Part shown: one piece after another, positions 1 to 6,251 of the stretch
How positions within the stretch are numbered: position 1 is the stretch's first letter
How the letters are laid out: each line of letters opens with the position of its first letter
Assembly (NCBI GenBank): GCA_003139975.1
Contig: PLHN01000487.1
Coordinates: 336-13,555 of the forward strand
Length of the DNA stretch: 13,220 nt
Direction of reading: 5' to 3'
DNA from: Acidobacteriaceae bacterium
GTDB lineage: Bacteria; Acidobacteriota; Terriglobia; Terriglobales; Acidobacteriaceae
Translations under genes and position numbers: made by a program
Notes under the pieces: model-generated
The model's database searches: none
Told to the model about the DNA's origin: nothing
What the model saw: the letters and a program-made list of their open reading frames with translations, nothing else

Positions 1-180
1 GCAGGCCGCCTGTCTGTGCGCCGCGAAGCCGGCGAACACCTGTTCCATCGACTGCTGGCGGCAGATGTGAAAAGCGGCCTCGCGCACGCCGCCGCCGCGG
101 ACTAAGACCGTCTGCGCTTTTGCCGAATCGCGACCGATGACGCAGAAGTCACCTTCGTGCAGGTGCAAGCGGAGGTGCAT
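1..180 (-). CDS. Possible 5' end of an unrecognised gene, cut by window edge
   Basis: An open frame runs from an ATG at 180 leftwards off the window, giving 60 codons with GC-rich third positions. A TAA stop lies eight codons upstream of the ATG, and a weak AAGG lies about 11 bases before it. The peptide begins MHLRLHLHEGDFCVIGRD and contains a glycine-rich VLVRGGG followed by a helix-like stretch. I do not recognise the family. An alternative is a plus-strand gene tail in frame 1 that ends at a TAA at 103-105. Both frames are short and similar in codon use, so the choice is uncertain. If the minus-strand reading is right, the gene is divergent from the secreted protein at 413 and the gap 181-412 holds both promoters. 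Confidence 0.25.
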   Translation of the reverse strand, partial: MHLRLHLHEGDFCVIGRDSAKAQTVLVRGGGVREAAFHICRQQSMEQVFAGFAAHRQAAC

Positions 181-313
181 ACCGCCAGCAACCTTCGAAT
201 CTTAATGTTCCTGGCTTGTCCCGCGTTCTTGCCTTCAACGTGAATGTTTTGCGTCCATTACGACAACAATCCAAAACAGAGATGTTCTCGCCGGGGTTGC
301 AAAATGCTTCACA

Positions 314-342
314 TTGACGCGAACAGGGATTGAGCGCACAAT
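314..342 (+). promoter_or_regulatory. Sigma-70-type promoter for the secreted protein
   Basis: TTGACG at 314-319 is separated by exactly 17 bases from CACAAT at 337-342. These match the -35 and -10 consensus at 5 of 6 and 4 of 6 positions. Transcription would start near 349, leaving a leader of about 64 bases before the ATG at 413. I see nothing else recognisable between 181 and 412. Confidence 0.5.
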
Positions 343-412
343 AACGGCGGTTGTGGGGCCCCAAAGGGAAATTCCTGGCTAGACGGACCCAAGCAGGGAA
401 GAGGAGGGCACC

Positions 413-1159
413 ATGATTTCCAAAGCGCTTCGCATCGCCCGAGTGATTGTTCTTGCCACCTTTGCGTTCAGTTCAGCCTGGGCGGCGACTTGTTCAAACG
501 CCTCTCTGAGTGGTACCTACGGGTTTCTGCACGACGGCACAGATAGCAACGGCACTCCTGCCACGGCCGCCGTGAGCCAGGTCACGTTTGACTCAACCAC
601 AGGCACGTTTACGGGAGAGACCACAGCATCCCATGACGGCGTGATTGCCACCGAGTCTCTTACCGGAACATACGCAGTCGCATCGAACTGCACCGGTACG
701 GGTACGCCCACTGGAGGCAGCCCCTTCTCAATTGTGATTACGCCAGCAGGGTTTTTGGCCCTTCACCTTTTTTCGGAGGGATTCGCCGTGAAACAAGGCT
801 CCCCGATCTGCACCAACGCCGGAGTTAAGGGCAGGTTTGGGCTTGAAACAACCGGTGTTTTCCTCGCAACGGGAGCGGTGGCTTTCATCGGTGAGTTGAA
901 ATTAACCGTCAATCCTTCTGGAGAAGGAGTGATAAGCGGACACGTAGCGAGCAGCGAAGATGGCACGTTTCTAACGTTCGAGCCTGTCACCGGTTCTTAC
1001 AAGGTGGGCACGAACTGCAGGGGCAGGGCTACCATAACGCCGAAGGGACTCCCCGAAATGCGCTTCAGCCTCGTGATTGTGGATGGCGGGAAGGAAATGC
1101 TAGCCATTGAGACGGACGCGGACACGGTTGTCAGCGGGACTCTGGTGAAGCGCAATTAA
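413..1159 (+). CDS. Secreted two-repeat protein of unknown function
   Basis: This 248-residue protein has an N-terminal signal peptide: basic start, hydrophobic core at about 8-20, and an AWA|A cleavage site after residue 24. The mature part looks like two tandem copies of one beta-rich unit. Copy one starts CSNASLSGTYGF at 27 and has TGTYAVASNCTG at 84-95. Copy two starts CTNAGVKGRFGL at 133 and has TGSYKVGTNCRG at 193-204. Each copy carries two cysteines (27/93 and 133/202), which suggests one disulfide per unit outside the cytoplasm. A strong GAGGAGGG ribosome-binding site lies just before the ATG at 413. Similar repeat proteins are, from memory, common in Acidobacteria without known function. 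No enzyme motif is visible. It converges on the hydrolase gene, 44 bases away. Confidence 0.85.
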   Translation: MISKALRIARVIVLATFAFSSAWAATCSNASLSGTYGFLHDGTDSNGTPATAAVSQVTFDSTTGTFTGETTASHDGVIATESLTGTYAVASNCTGTGTPTGGSPFSIVITPAGFLALHLFSEGFAVKQGSPICTNAGVKGRFGLETTGVFLATGAVAFIGELKLTVNPSGEGVISGHVASSEDGTFLTFEPVTGSYKVGTNCRGRATITPKGLPEMRFSLVIVDGGKEMLAIETDADTVVSGTLVKRN

Positions 1160-1163
1160 GTAA

Positions 1164-1181
1164 CGAAGACGGGGCTCTTCG
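1164..1181. terminator. Possible bidirectional terminator hairpin
   Basis: CGAAGA at 1164-1169 and TCTTCG at 1176-1181 form a 6-bp stem with a 6-base loop between two convergent genes. There is no clear T-run on either side, so termination strength is doubtful. Confidence 0.3.
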
Positions 1182-1203
1182 CCAGTGAACAGTCGTACCT
1201 TCC

Positions 1204-3276
1204 CTACTGGTGATCCCTCGGTACCGTCTCCTCCCACGTTTTGTTCTTCACCAGCTTGCCGTCCTGATACAGCTCGCGCACGTATTTGTAGTAGAAATTC
1301 TTGGCGTCACTAGTCAGCGTCAAGTGGCCGCGCCACGTTAGCGTGCGGTCTTTCAGAGCCATCGCGATCTCGGCTTCGCCGTGAACCGAACTAACATCCG
1401 GATGGTTGTCGTCAGCCTCATAAGTCAGCGCCTCAAGATCCGTTTCCTTTCCCCACGGATAAGTCTCTTCCGATTTCCCATTCCAAATTACTTTTGTCTT
1501 CCCGGCTAACTCGTCGCGCTCGGTCTTCCATTCGCCGGGCCAGGGGAAACCTGCGGCCTGCATGTCCTTGCGTTCTTCCATCGGTTCGGGCGCGGAAAAC
1601 TGCGGCAGGGCATACCTCGAAGGCGGCACCAGCGGCAGCACGAGGCGCGAACCATTGCTCGTGCCAAGCTGCAGCGTGGTCGTCATCGCATACGGAGTCG
1701 GCCACGCCATCGGCCACAAAGCATTCGAAACCGCCAGCCGGATGCGATGGCCTCTCGGGAAAGTCCATGTCGTAAAGTGCATCTCGATGTCGAGCGCGTA
1801 AGCCTTGTTGGGTTCGAGGTCCTTTGGGTCGGAAGCAGAATCGCGCTGCGCGCCGCTCAACCCTGCGCCCGTCACCTGCGTGACCGTGCCGTCGGGAGCA
1901 ACGTCGGAAAGGCGCGCGAACCAATCCGCCAGCGGAGCCGTCGCAATCGCCCGCCGTATCGCGTGCGGCCGCCCCATAAGAGTGAGCTCTTCATTGAGCG
2001 GAGCCGAATCGTACGTGAGGCTGAAGGCGTCAGTGGGCCGCTGATCCGGCAGCAACTCGCCCCACCAGAAGCCGGCCTCGACTCCGATGGAGGGTACATA
2101 GCGCAGCACGTTCTCGCCCGGCTTGGCCGGATCGGTGGCGAGTGCGTGCCCGTCGTAAAGATAGAGCGTGCTGTCGCTGATGCCCTCCGGCGGCCACTTC
2201 GGCTCGGTGCGCCACGTTCCCGGCACTTCCTTGAGTTGAGGATCAGGCGCATGCCACGACCGCATATAGATGGCAAGTGCGCCTCCGTCCATGATTCCGC
2301 TGTTGCGGTTCTTCAGCCAGTAGTCCCACCAGCGGACCGCCTCATCGCGCCACTCGATCCGGGGGCCGAAGTCGGCATCGTTGGGAAAGTTGTGGTTCCA
2401 CGGGCCGATGATCGCCTTGAGCGGCGCTTTGACTTGCTCAAACATGTGCGGGATGGAATCGCGGTAGCCATCGAGCAACCCGCCGATCAAAAAGCACGGA
2501 ATCTTGATGTCGCTGAGGGGGTGGACGGGAGCGTGCCAGAAATCGCCGTCACGCTGATGCTTCAGATAGAGCAAAGACCAAGGCGCGGATTCGAAGCGCG
2601 GGCCGAGGACTTTGTCGTCGAGCGTGTAGTCGGGCGCGCCGGTCATCGCTGGCGCAAGGTCCATGTTGAGTTCGAACTCGTCGAAGTGCATCAGGCCGTC
2701 GACGTAGTGGATATCGTCGTGAAACAAGGCGTCGGTGGCGTCGACCGCGAGAATCGCCTTGAGCGCGGGCGGATGGCGCATCGCCATCTGGATGGAATTG
2801 AAACCGCCCCAGGAGATTCCGAACATTCCGACTTTGCCGTTCGACCAAGTCTGACTGGCGAGCCAGGCGATAACCTGCTCGCAGTCGAGTTGCTCCTGCT
2901 GCGAGTATTCGCGGTCAGTGGGCACGCCTTCGCTCGCGCCAAAGCCGCGGATGTCCACGCGCGCGCTGACGTATCCGCGGGCTGCGAAATAGGAGTGAAT
3001 GGGGTAGTCTCGGGCAGCCGTGGCGTCGTCTTTACGATAAGGAAGGTATTCCAGCAGGGCAGGGAATTTTTCGCCCGGCTTGGCGTTGTCGGGCATATAG
3101 AGCGTGGCCGAAAGCCGGACGCCGTCCGGCATCGGAATCCACTCCTGAACCATACGGACCGAGTACTTGGCGCGTGGGACGGGGGATGTCGCCGGGGCAG
3201 CGTACAGGTTTGAGGAAAGGGCAGCTAGGATGATGAAGGCAAAGGATGTGCGTGCAAATCTCGAGATGAAAAGCAT
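1204..3276 (-). CDS. Secreted CocE/NonD family alpha/beta hydrolase (X-Pro dipeptidyl-peptidase S15-like)
   Basis: This 690-residue protein has a signal peptide (MLFISRFART, hydrophobic core to about 24, cleavage near YAA at 27), so it is probably periplasmic or exported. Residues about 40-330 are the PepX/CocE catalytic domain. The nucleophile motif is GISWGG with Ser155. Asp269 in GGLLDGYRD and His295 in GPWNH fit the family's Ser-Asp-His triad spacing. The remainder (about 340-600) matches the position of the C-terminal jelly-roll domain of the family, with a further C-terminal extension. Members hydrolyse ester or amide bonds, including X-Pro dipeptides, acylated beta-lactams and cocaine esters. 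The substrate here cannot be told from sequence. The ATG at 3276 has no Shine-Dalgarno sequence but sits 8 bases after a TATGAT. A 488-codon open frame antisense to this gene is a shadow. Confidence 0.93.
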   Translation of the reverse strand: MLFISRFARTSFAFIILAALSSNLYAAPATSPVPRAKYSVRMVQEWIPMPDGVRLSATLYMPDNAKPGEKFPALLEYLPYRKDDATAARDYPIHSYFAARGYVSARVDIRGFGASEGVPTDREYSQQEQLDCEQVIAWLASQTWSNGKVGMFGISWGGFNSIQMAMRHPPALKAILAVDATDALFHDDIHYVDGLMHFDEFELNMDLAPAMTGAPDYTLDDKVLGPRFESAPWSLLYLKHQRDGDFWHAPVHPLSDIKIPCFLIGGLLDGYRDSIPHMFEQVKAPLKAIIGPWNHNFPNDADFGPRIEWRDEAVRWWDYWLKNRNSGIMDGGALAIYMRSWHAPDPQLKEVPGTWRTEPKWPPEGISDSTLYLYDGHALATDPAKPGENVLRYVPSIGVEAGFWWGELLPDQRPTDAFSLTYDSAPLNEELTLMGRPHAIRRAIATAPLADWFARLSDVAPDGTVTQVTGAGLSGAQRDSASDPKDLEPNKAYALDIEMHFTTWTFPRGHRIRLAVSNALWPMAWPTPYAMTTTLQLGTSNGSRLVLPLVPPSRYALPQFSAPEPMEERKDMQAAGFPWPGEWKTERDELAGKTKVIWNGKSEETYPWGKETDLEALTYEADDNHPDVSSVHGEAEIAMALKDRTLTWRGHLTLTSDAKNFYYKYVRELYQDGKLVKNKTWEETVPRDHQ

Positions 3277-3284
3277 AACGGCGC

Positions 3285-3290
3285 ATCATA
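3285..3290 (-). promoter_or_regulatory. -10-like box immediately before the hydrolase start
   Basis: On the minus strand TATGAT (3290 to 3285, 5 of 6 match to TATAAT) ends 8 bases before the ATG at 3276. Initiation 7 or so bases downstream would put the RNA 5' end at or next to the start codon. No convincing -35 box lies 17 bases upstream. Confidence 0.4.
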
Positions 3291-3386
3291 ACACCAAGCC
3301 TGAGCGACGGATCCAGGGATTTGCATAGCGTCCGTGATGGCTAGGGCATTTCGCTTGAGATGAGTGCAGGATGTGGGTTTTAGCGA

Positions 3387-3533
3387 ATGCCCGGCCCGCC
3401 GCCAGGTGGCGGCATGTGGGGTCGTGGGGTTGGGCCGGGCAATGCTATGTACTTCCCGTTGCTTCTATTAGTGCTGTATTTGTACATGGCAGCTTGGGCG
3501 GGTGACTGTGATGCGGGTCACGTATCGGTGTGA
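3387..3533 (+). CDS. Doubtful small membrane protein ORF (48 aa)
   Basis: An ATG at 3387 opens a 48-residue frame that starts with a Pro/Gly-rich stretch (MPGPPPGGGMWGRG). It continues into a strongly hydrophobic segment, about residues 21-38 (YFPLLLLVLYLYMAAWAG), which could span the membrane once, and ends at TGA 3531-3533. The first ATG has no good ribosome-binding site. An internal ATG at 3414 has AGGTGG a few bases upstream and would give 39 residues. Codons such as TTA, CTA and TTG are unlike the neighbouring genes. The reading frame also overlaps a GC hairpin and a regulator-like palindrome. It may be only promoter DNA. No homologue is recognised. Confidence 0.22.
   Translation: MPGPPPGGGMWGRGVGPGNAMYFPLLLLVLYLYMAAWAGDCDAGHVSV
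3388..3441 (+). repeat. Nested GC-rich inverted repeats
   Basis: The outer arms TGCCCGGCCC (3388-3397) and GGGCCGGGCA (3432-3441) pair perfectly over 10 bp. Inside, GCCGCC (3398-3403) and GGCGGC (3408-3413) form a second stem with an AGGT loop. No T-run follows, so a normal terminator is unlikely. Confidence 0.5.
3507..3522 (+). promoter_or_regulatory. CRP/FNR-like palindrome, distal site
   Basis: TGTGA-N6-TCACG, with core GTGAT-gcgg-GTCAC at 3508-3521. It lies 46 bases upstream of a second copy of the same motif, upstream of the ferredoxin gene. The half-sites match the generic CRP/FNR-family recognition pattern. The regulator itself is not in the window. Confidence 0.45.
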
Positions 3534-3552
3534 CAGATTGGCTACATTGCCC

Positions 3553-3594
3553 TGTGATCATGGTCACGGCGCGGCTGGCCGCCACGTCTTAACT
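3553..3594 (+). promoter_or_regulatory. CRP/FNR-like palindrome plus putative -10 of the ferredoxin gene
   Basis: TGTGA-N6-TCACG spans 3553-3568, with core GTGATCATGGTCAC at 3554-3567. A -10-like TTAACT lies at 3589-3594. If transcription starts near 3602, the palindrome is centred about 41.5 bases upstream, the classical class II activator position. The first palindrome would then sit near -87.5. The arrangement is inferred from spacing only. Confidence 0.45.
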
Positions 3595-3627
3595 TGAGTG
3601 GGAAGGCAGGAAAGGACTCCGAAGAAT

Positions 3628-3879
3628 ATGGCGTATGTAATCACCGACAATTGCACCAAGGATCATCTCTGTGTGGACGTGTGTCCCACTGACTGCATTC
3701 ATCCCAAGACGGATGAGCCCAAGGTCGAGGAAGTAAAGCAGCTCTTTGTCGATCCGGTCGGCTGCATCGACTGCGGCGCCTGCGTACCGGTCTGTCCGTC
3801 GGAAGCGATCTTCGCAGCAGAAGATCTGCCCGAAGAGAAGAAAGCTTTTCTGGACACGAACGCGGCTTACTACAACTAA
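3628..3879 (+). CDS. Two-cluster ferredoxin (83 aa)
   Basis: A small soluble electron carrier with two iron-sulfur motifs and no signal peptide, so cytoplasmic. The second motif is a textbook CIDCGACVPVCP (Cys46, 49, 52, 56). The first motif has Cys9, Cys15, Cys19 and Cys23 in NCTKDHLCVDVCPTDC. Its CX5CX3C spacing is two residues shorter than the CX7CX3C I remember for close relatives of this MAYVIT-type ferredoxin. The first cluster could therefore be altered or be [3Fe-4S]. The start at 3628 is preferred over a GTG at 3598 because MAYVIT is the usual family N-terminus and AAAGGA (3611-3616) precedes it. The gene stands alone, with two regulator-like palindromes upstream and a hairpin terminator downstream. 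Its redox partner is not evident. Confidence 0.93.
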   Translation: MAYVITDNCTKDHLCVDVCPTDCIHPKTDEPKVEEVKQLFVDPVGCIDCGACVPVCPSEAIFAAEDLPEEKKAFLDTNAAYYN

Positions 3880-3906
3880 GCTCTTTTCGTGGTTGTTTCC
3901 TCCCAT

Positions 3907-3940
3907 CACCCGCGCCCCTTGGGGGCGTGGGTGGCTATTT
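3907..3940 (+). terminator. Hairpin terminator after the ferredoxin
   Basis: CACCCGCGCCCC (3907-3918) pairs with GGGGCGTGGGTG (3922-3933) over 12 bp with one G-U, a 3-base loop and a short T-rich tail (GCTATTTCC). It starts 28 bases after the ferredoxin stop. The T-run is weak. Confidence 0.6.
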
Positions 3941-3991
3941 CCTCAAGCCCGCCGCGCCTGCTAGACCCACGCCCTCACTCCGCCCCGTGCC

Positions 3992-4020
3992 TTGACACCA
4001 CATTCCCTCCTCCTTATCGT
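3992..4020 (+). promoter_or_regulatory. Sigma-70-type promoter of the DUF2252 gene
   Basis: A perfect TTGACA (3992-3997) is followed after 17 bases by TATCGT (4015-4020, 4 of 6). Transcription would start near 4027, only about 6 bases before the ATG at 4033. No Shine-Dalgarno sequence lies between, so a near-leaderless mRNA is predicted. Confidence 0.55.
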
Positions 4021-4032
4021 TGCTAGCCAACC

Positions 4033-5106
4033 ATGAATATCGTCAAAGCCACAAGAAAGTACGAGGAATGGCTCGGGCAGCATCTGCAGATTCTGGAAAA
4101 GGACCTGCAGTTGAAACACGAGCGGATGGCGCAATCCGGTTTTTCCTTTCTGCGGGCCACATTCTATCGCTGGTTGCAACTGTGGGAAGACGTCTGTGCG
4201 GATCTGCAGAAGGCTCCGCTAATCCTCTCCGTCGGCGACCTCCACGTGGAAAATTTCGGCACTTGGCGCGACACCGACGGCAGGCTGGTTTGGGGAATCA
4301 ACGACTTTGATGAAGCATGCTTGTATCCCTACACGCTCGATCTGGTGAGGCTGGCGGCAAGCGCCGTGCTGGCTGCACGTGAAAGCCGGCTCACGATGAA
4401 ACCTGACGAGGCGGCCGACGCGATCGCAGTTGGTTATCAGAAAAGGCTCCAGCAAGGTGGTCGCCCGTTCGTTCTGGAAGAGGAGCATACGTGGCTGCGC
4501 GCGATTGCCGAGAGCAAGCTCCGGGACCCGGTCGTGTTCTGGCAGAAAATGGAGCGGCTCCCGGCGATCCGCGGGGAAGTTCCGGAGAGCGCACGCGAGG
4601 CGTTGGAACATCTGCTGCCGGAGCCGGGGATCGAGTACCGGCTGACCCATCGGATAGCAGGATTGGGAAGCCTTGGGCGCGTCCGCATCGTGGCGATCGC
4701 GGAGTGGAAGGGCGGACTCGTCGCGCGGGAAGCGAAGGCGCTGGCGCCTTCTGCCGCCCACTGGGCCGATGCGCACGCACCTCGCGAAATCCTGTATGGC
4801 GCAATCTTGCGTCGTTCCGTGCGCTGTCCGGACCCGTATGTACAACTCCGCGGGCACTGGATCGTGCGCCGCCTGTCGCCGCATTGTTCGCGCATCGAAC
4901 TGGACGCGCTCGGCACAGCCCGGGGAGAGTGCCGCCTGCTGGAAGCGATGGGTCAGGAAACGGCCAACATTCACGCGGGAACGGAAGAGAAACGCCGCGC
5001 CATTCTCAAGGACCTGCGCACGCGCAAAGCAGGTTGGCTGGTCAAAGCCGCCGAGGCCATGGCCGAAAAATTAGACAAGGACTGGCGCGCTTGGAAGGAG
5101 CGCTGA
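4033..5106 (+). CDS. DUF2252 family protein, kinase-like fold
   Basis: This 357-residue cytoplasmic protein shows the DUF2252 signature. GDLHVENFG (Gly68-Gly76) resembles the catalytic loop of aminoglycoside/choline phosphotransferases, with Asp69, His71 and Asn74. NDFDE follows, with Asp91 and Asp93 at the place of the metal-binding DFD. The order and spacing of these motifs suggest a phosphotransferase-like active site, but no substrate is established for the family. No signal peptide or membrane segment is present. The ATG at 4033 is chosen because a strong promoter sits directly upstream and the frame starts cleanly there. The C-terminus is Lys/Arg/Glu-rich and helical. The gene appears monocistronic and converges on the zinc-ribbon pair. 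Confidence 0.9.
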   Translation: MNIVKATRKYEEWLGQHLQILEKDLQLKHERMAQSGFSFLRATFYRWLQLWEDVCADLQKAPLILSVGDLHVENFGTWRDTDGRLVWGINDFDEACLYPYTLDLVRLAASAVLAARESRLTMKPDEAADAIAVGYQKRLQQGGRPFVLEEEHTWLRAIAESKLRDPVVFWQKMERLPAIRGEVPESAREALEHLLPEPGIEYRLTHRIAGLGSLGRVRIVAIAEWKGGLVAREAKALAPSAAHWADAHAPREILYGAILRRSVRCPDPYVQLRGHWIVRRLSPHCSRIELDALGTARGECRLLEAMGQETANIHAGTEEKRRAILKDLRTRKAGWLVKAAEAMAEKLDKDWRAWKER

Positions 5107-5125
5107 CAGAACCAAACTTTGTCAT

Positions 5126-5140
5126 GAACCGGCTCGGTTC
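5126..5140. terminator. Small hairpin between convergent genes
   Basis: GAACCG (5126-5131) and CGGTTC (5135-5140) form a 6-bp stem with a 3-base loop, between the DUF2252 stop and the end of the opposing gene. There is no T-run, so its role as a terminator is uncertain. Confidence 0.25.
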
Positions 5141-5155
5141 GGGTCTGCCAGCGCC

Positions 5156-5656
5156 TTAATGAAGGGGTAGTCCGCGGGGCTCGTGAGGAGGTCGAAGAAG
5201 CGGGAACTCGGCCGCTAGGGACTGAGCGGGATACTCAATGGGCATGAGAGCGTCAAGAATCGCTTCCAGCGTTGCCGGCGAGCCTGTCCACACGTGCGAG
5301 AAAGCTTCGCGGAACACGGACAGTTCGCCCACCAGCTTTCCGGATGCCTCCGCCCCGAGTTCGGTCTCGTCGGGTCCAGCATTGCTGGTGATGGGCATGA
5401 GTTCATTGGCCTGCGGAACAAGGCCGAGGCTAGCCTCATCGAGCCAGTAGCCAATCAGGATCTTAAGATGCTCTCGCCCGCATGCGCTTTTGAAACCCTG
5501 CTGGGAAGCAAGCGACGGGTGCCAGGTCAATATCTTGAGACGGTCGAGCCATCGGTTCTCAACCACCAGGAACCATCCGTCGCGGCGCAACGTGTCCAAG
5601 CCACAGACACTGCAAGGCGGGCGTTTTGTGACCGCAGAGCCCATGATGTTTCTCAT
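5156..5656 (-). CDS. Hypothetical protein with cysteine-rich N-terminus
   Basis: This 166-residue protein starts at the ATG at 5656, chosen because it overlaps the stop of the upstream gene as TGATG, a classic translational-coupling junction. An in-frame ATG at 5674 and another at 5644 are alternatives. CSVCG (Cys15, Cys18) and ACGREH (Cys59, His63) could bind zinc. A WFLVVENRWLDRLKIL stretch lies between them. From memory this layout (CxxC, NRWxDRLKIL, ACGxxH) recurs in small acidobacterial proteins of unknown role. The last 60 residues are unremarkable. No DNA-binding or enzymatic function can be claimed. It is almost certainly co-expressed with the next gene upstream. Confidence 0.72.
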   Translation of the reverse strand: MRNIMGSAVTKRPPCSVCGLDTLRRDGWFLVVENRWLDRLKILTWHPSLASQQGFKSACGREHLKILIGYWLDEASLGLVPQANELMPITSNAGPDETELGAEASGKLVGELSVFREAFSHVWTGSPATLEAILDALMPIEYPAQSLAAEFPLLRPPHEPRGLPLH

Positions 5657-5994
5657 CAAGCCGTGCTCGCGCATGCAGCTCGCGCCACCGGCGGACGGCG
5701 GACACTTCCTGGACTGATCGGTACGGTCAGCATCCCGTGCGACGCATCGAAGTGCAGCGTGAAGTGAGCCGAGCAAGCAGCGCACAGCCAGAAATGCTCG
5801 CGCTTGCGGATCTTGCGCCGGCTGCCATCGAGGTTGCCATCAGAGTCGAGGGCAAGGGTCTCCGCCAGGAACAGCTTGCCCTCGTGAAGTGATCGGAAAG
5901 GGACAGTACACCCGGGGTTCGCGCATTTTTGTAACATCGGCTGGGTCCAGTCTTCTCTGCGGAGTATCTGCGGCCAGAGAGATTTCATCTTCAT
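5656..5994 (-). CDS. Small zinc-ribbon-like hypothetical protein
   Basis: This 112-residue protein has a CX4C knuckle (Cys24 and Cys29 in KCANPGC) and a CX2C knuckle (Cys71 and Cys74 in CAAC), the shape of a zinc ribbon. Between them, PFRSLHEGKLF resembles a conserved core that I recall from small acidobacterial proteins. The ATG at 5994 has AGAGG about 7 bases upstream. The ATG at 5937 (MLQKCANPG) would also fit and may be the family's usual start. Its stop overlaps the start of the downstream zinc-finger-like gene. The 257 bases between this gene and the archaemetzincin gene hold nothing I can recognise, so it is probably a separate transcript. Confidence 0.72.
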   Translation of the reverse strand: MKMKSLWPQILRREDWTQPMLQKCANPGCTVPFRSLHEGKLFLAETLALDSDGNLDGSRRKIRKREHFWLCAACSAHFTLHFDASHGMLTVPISPGSVRRPPVARAACASTA

Positions 5995-6251
5995 TGCACG
6001 CCTCTGGCCGAAGGCTGTAAGAAAAACTCAACGCATCTTCCACTCGCAGGCACAGAGACTTAACTCTCGCGCAACTTCTCGCATTGGGAAGGCGGTTACA
6101 GAAGATGACGAAAACCGGTCGCCTGCGACGAGGACCCGGCAATCAGCACGAACGCGTGTGATCCTGGATGGTCATTGAATGTGACAGAATAATTTCCGAG
6201 CAAGATGCAATTCACAACACCCTTCGATCTCGCCGTAGCGTGTCGCGGCAT

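Noticed and set aside
1747..3213. A 488-codon plus-strand open frame inside the hydrolase region
   Set aside because: It is exactly antisense to the well-supported CocE-type gene, its Arg/Val/Ala-rich translation shows no motif, and such mirror frames are expected in GC-rich genes.
3538..3552. TTGGCTACATTGCC upstream of the ferredoxin, resembling a -24/-12 promoter
   Set aside because: The GG and GC are only 7 bases apart instead of 10, which sigma-54 does not tolerate.
4219..4974. A 251-codon minus-strand open frame opposite the DUF2252 gene
   Set aside because: The plus strand carries the GDLHVEN and DFD motifs. The minus translation is a shadow.
6160..6193. GTGAT and GTCAT half-sites near 6160, resembling the shared palindrome
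   Set aside because: The spacer is not 4 bases and the second half-site is imperfect.
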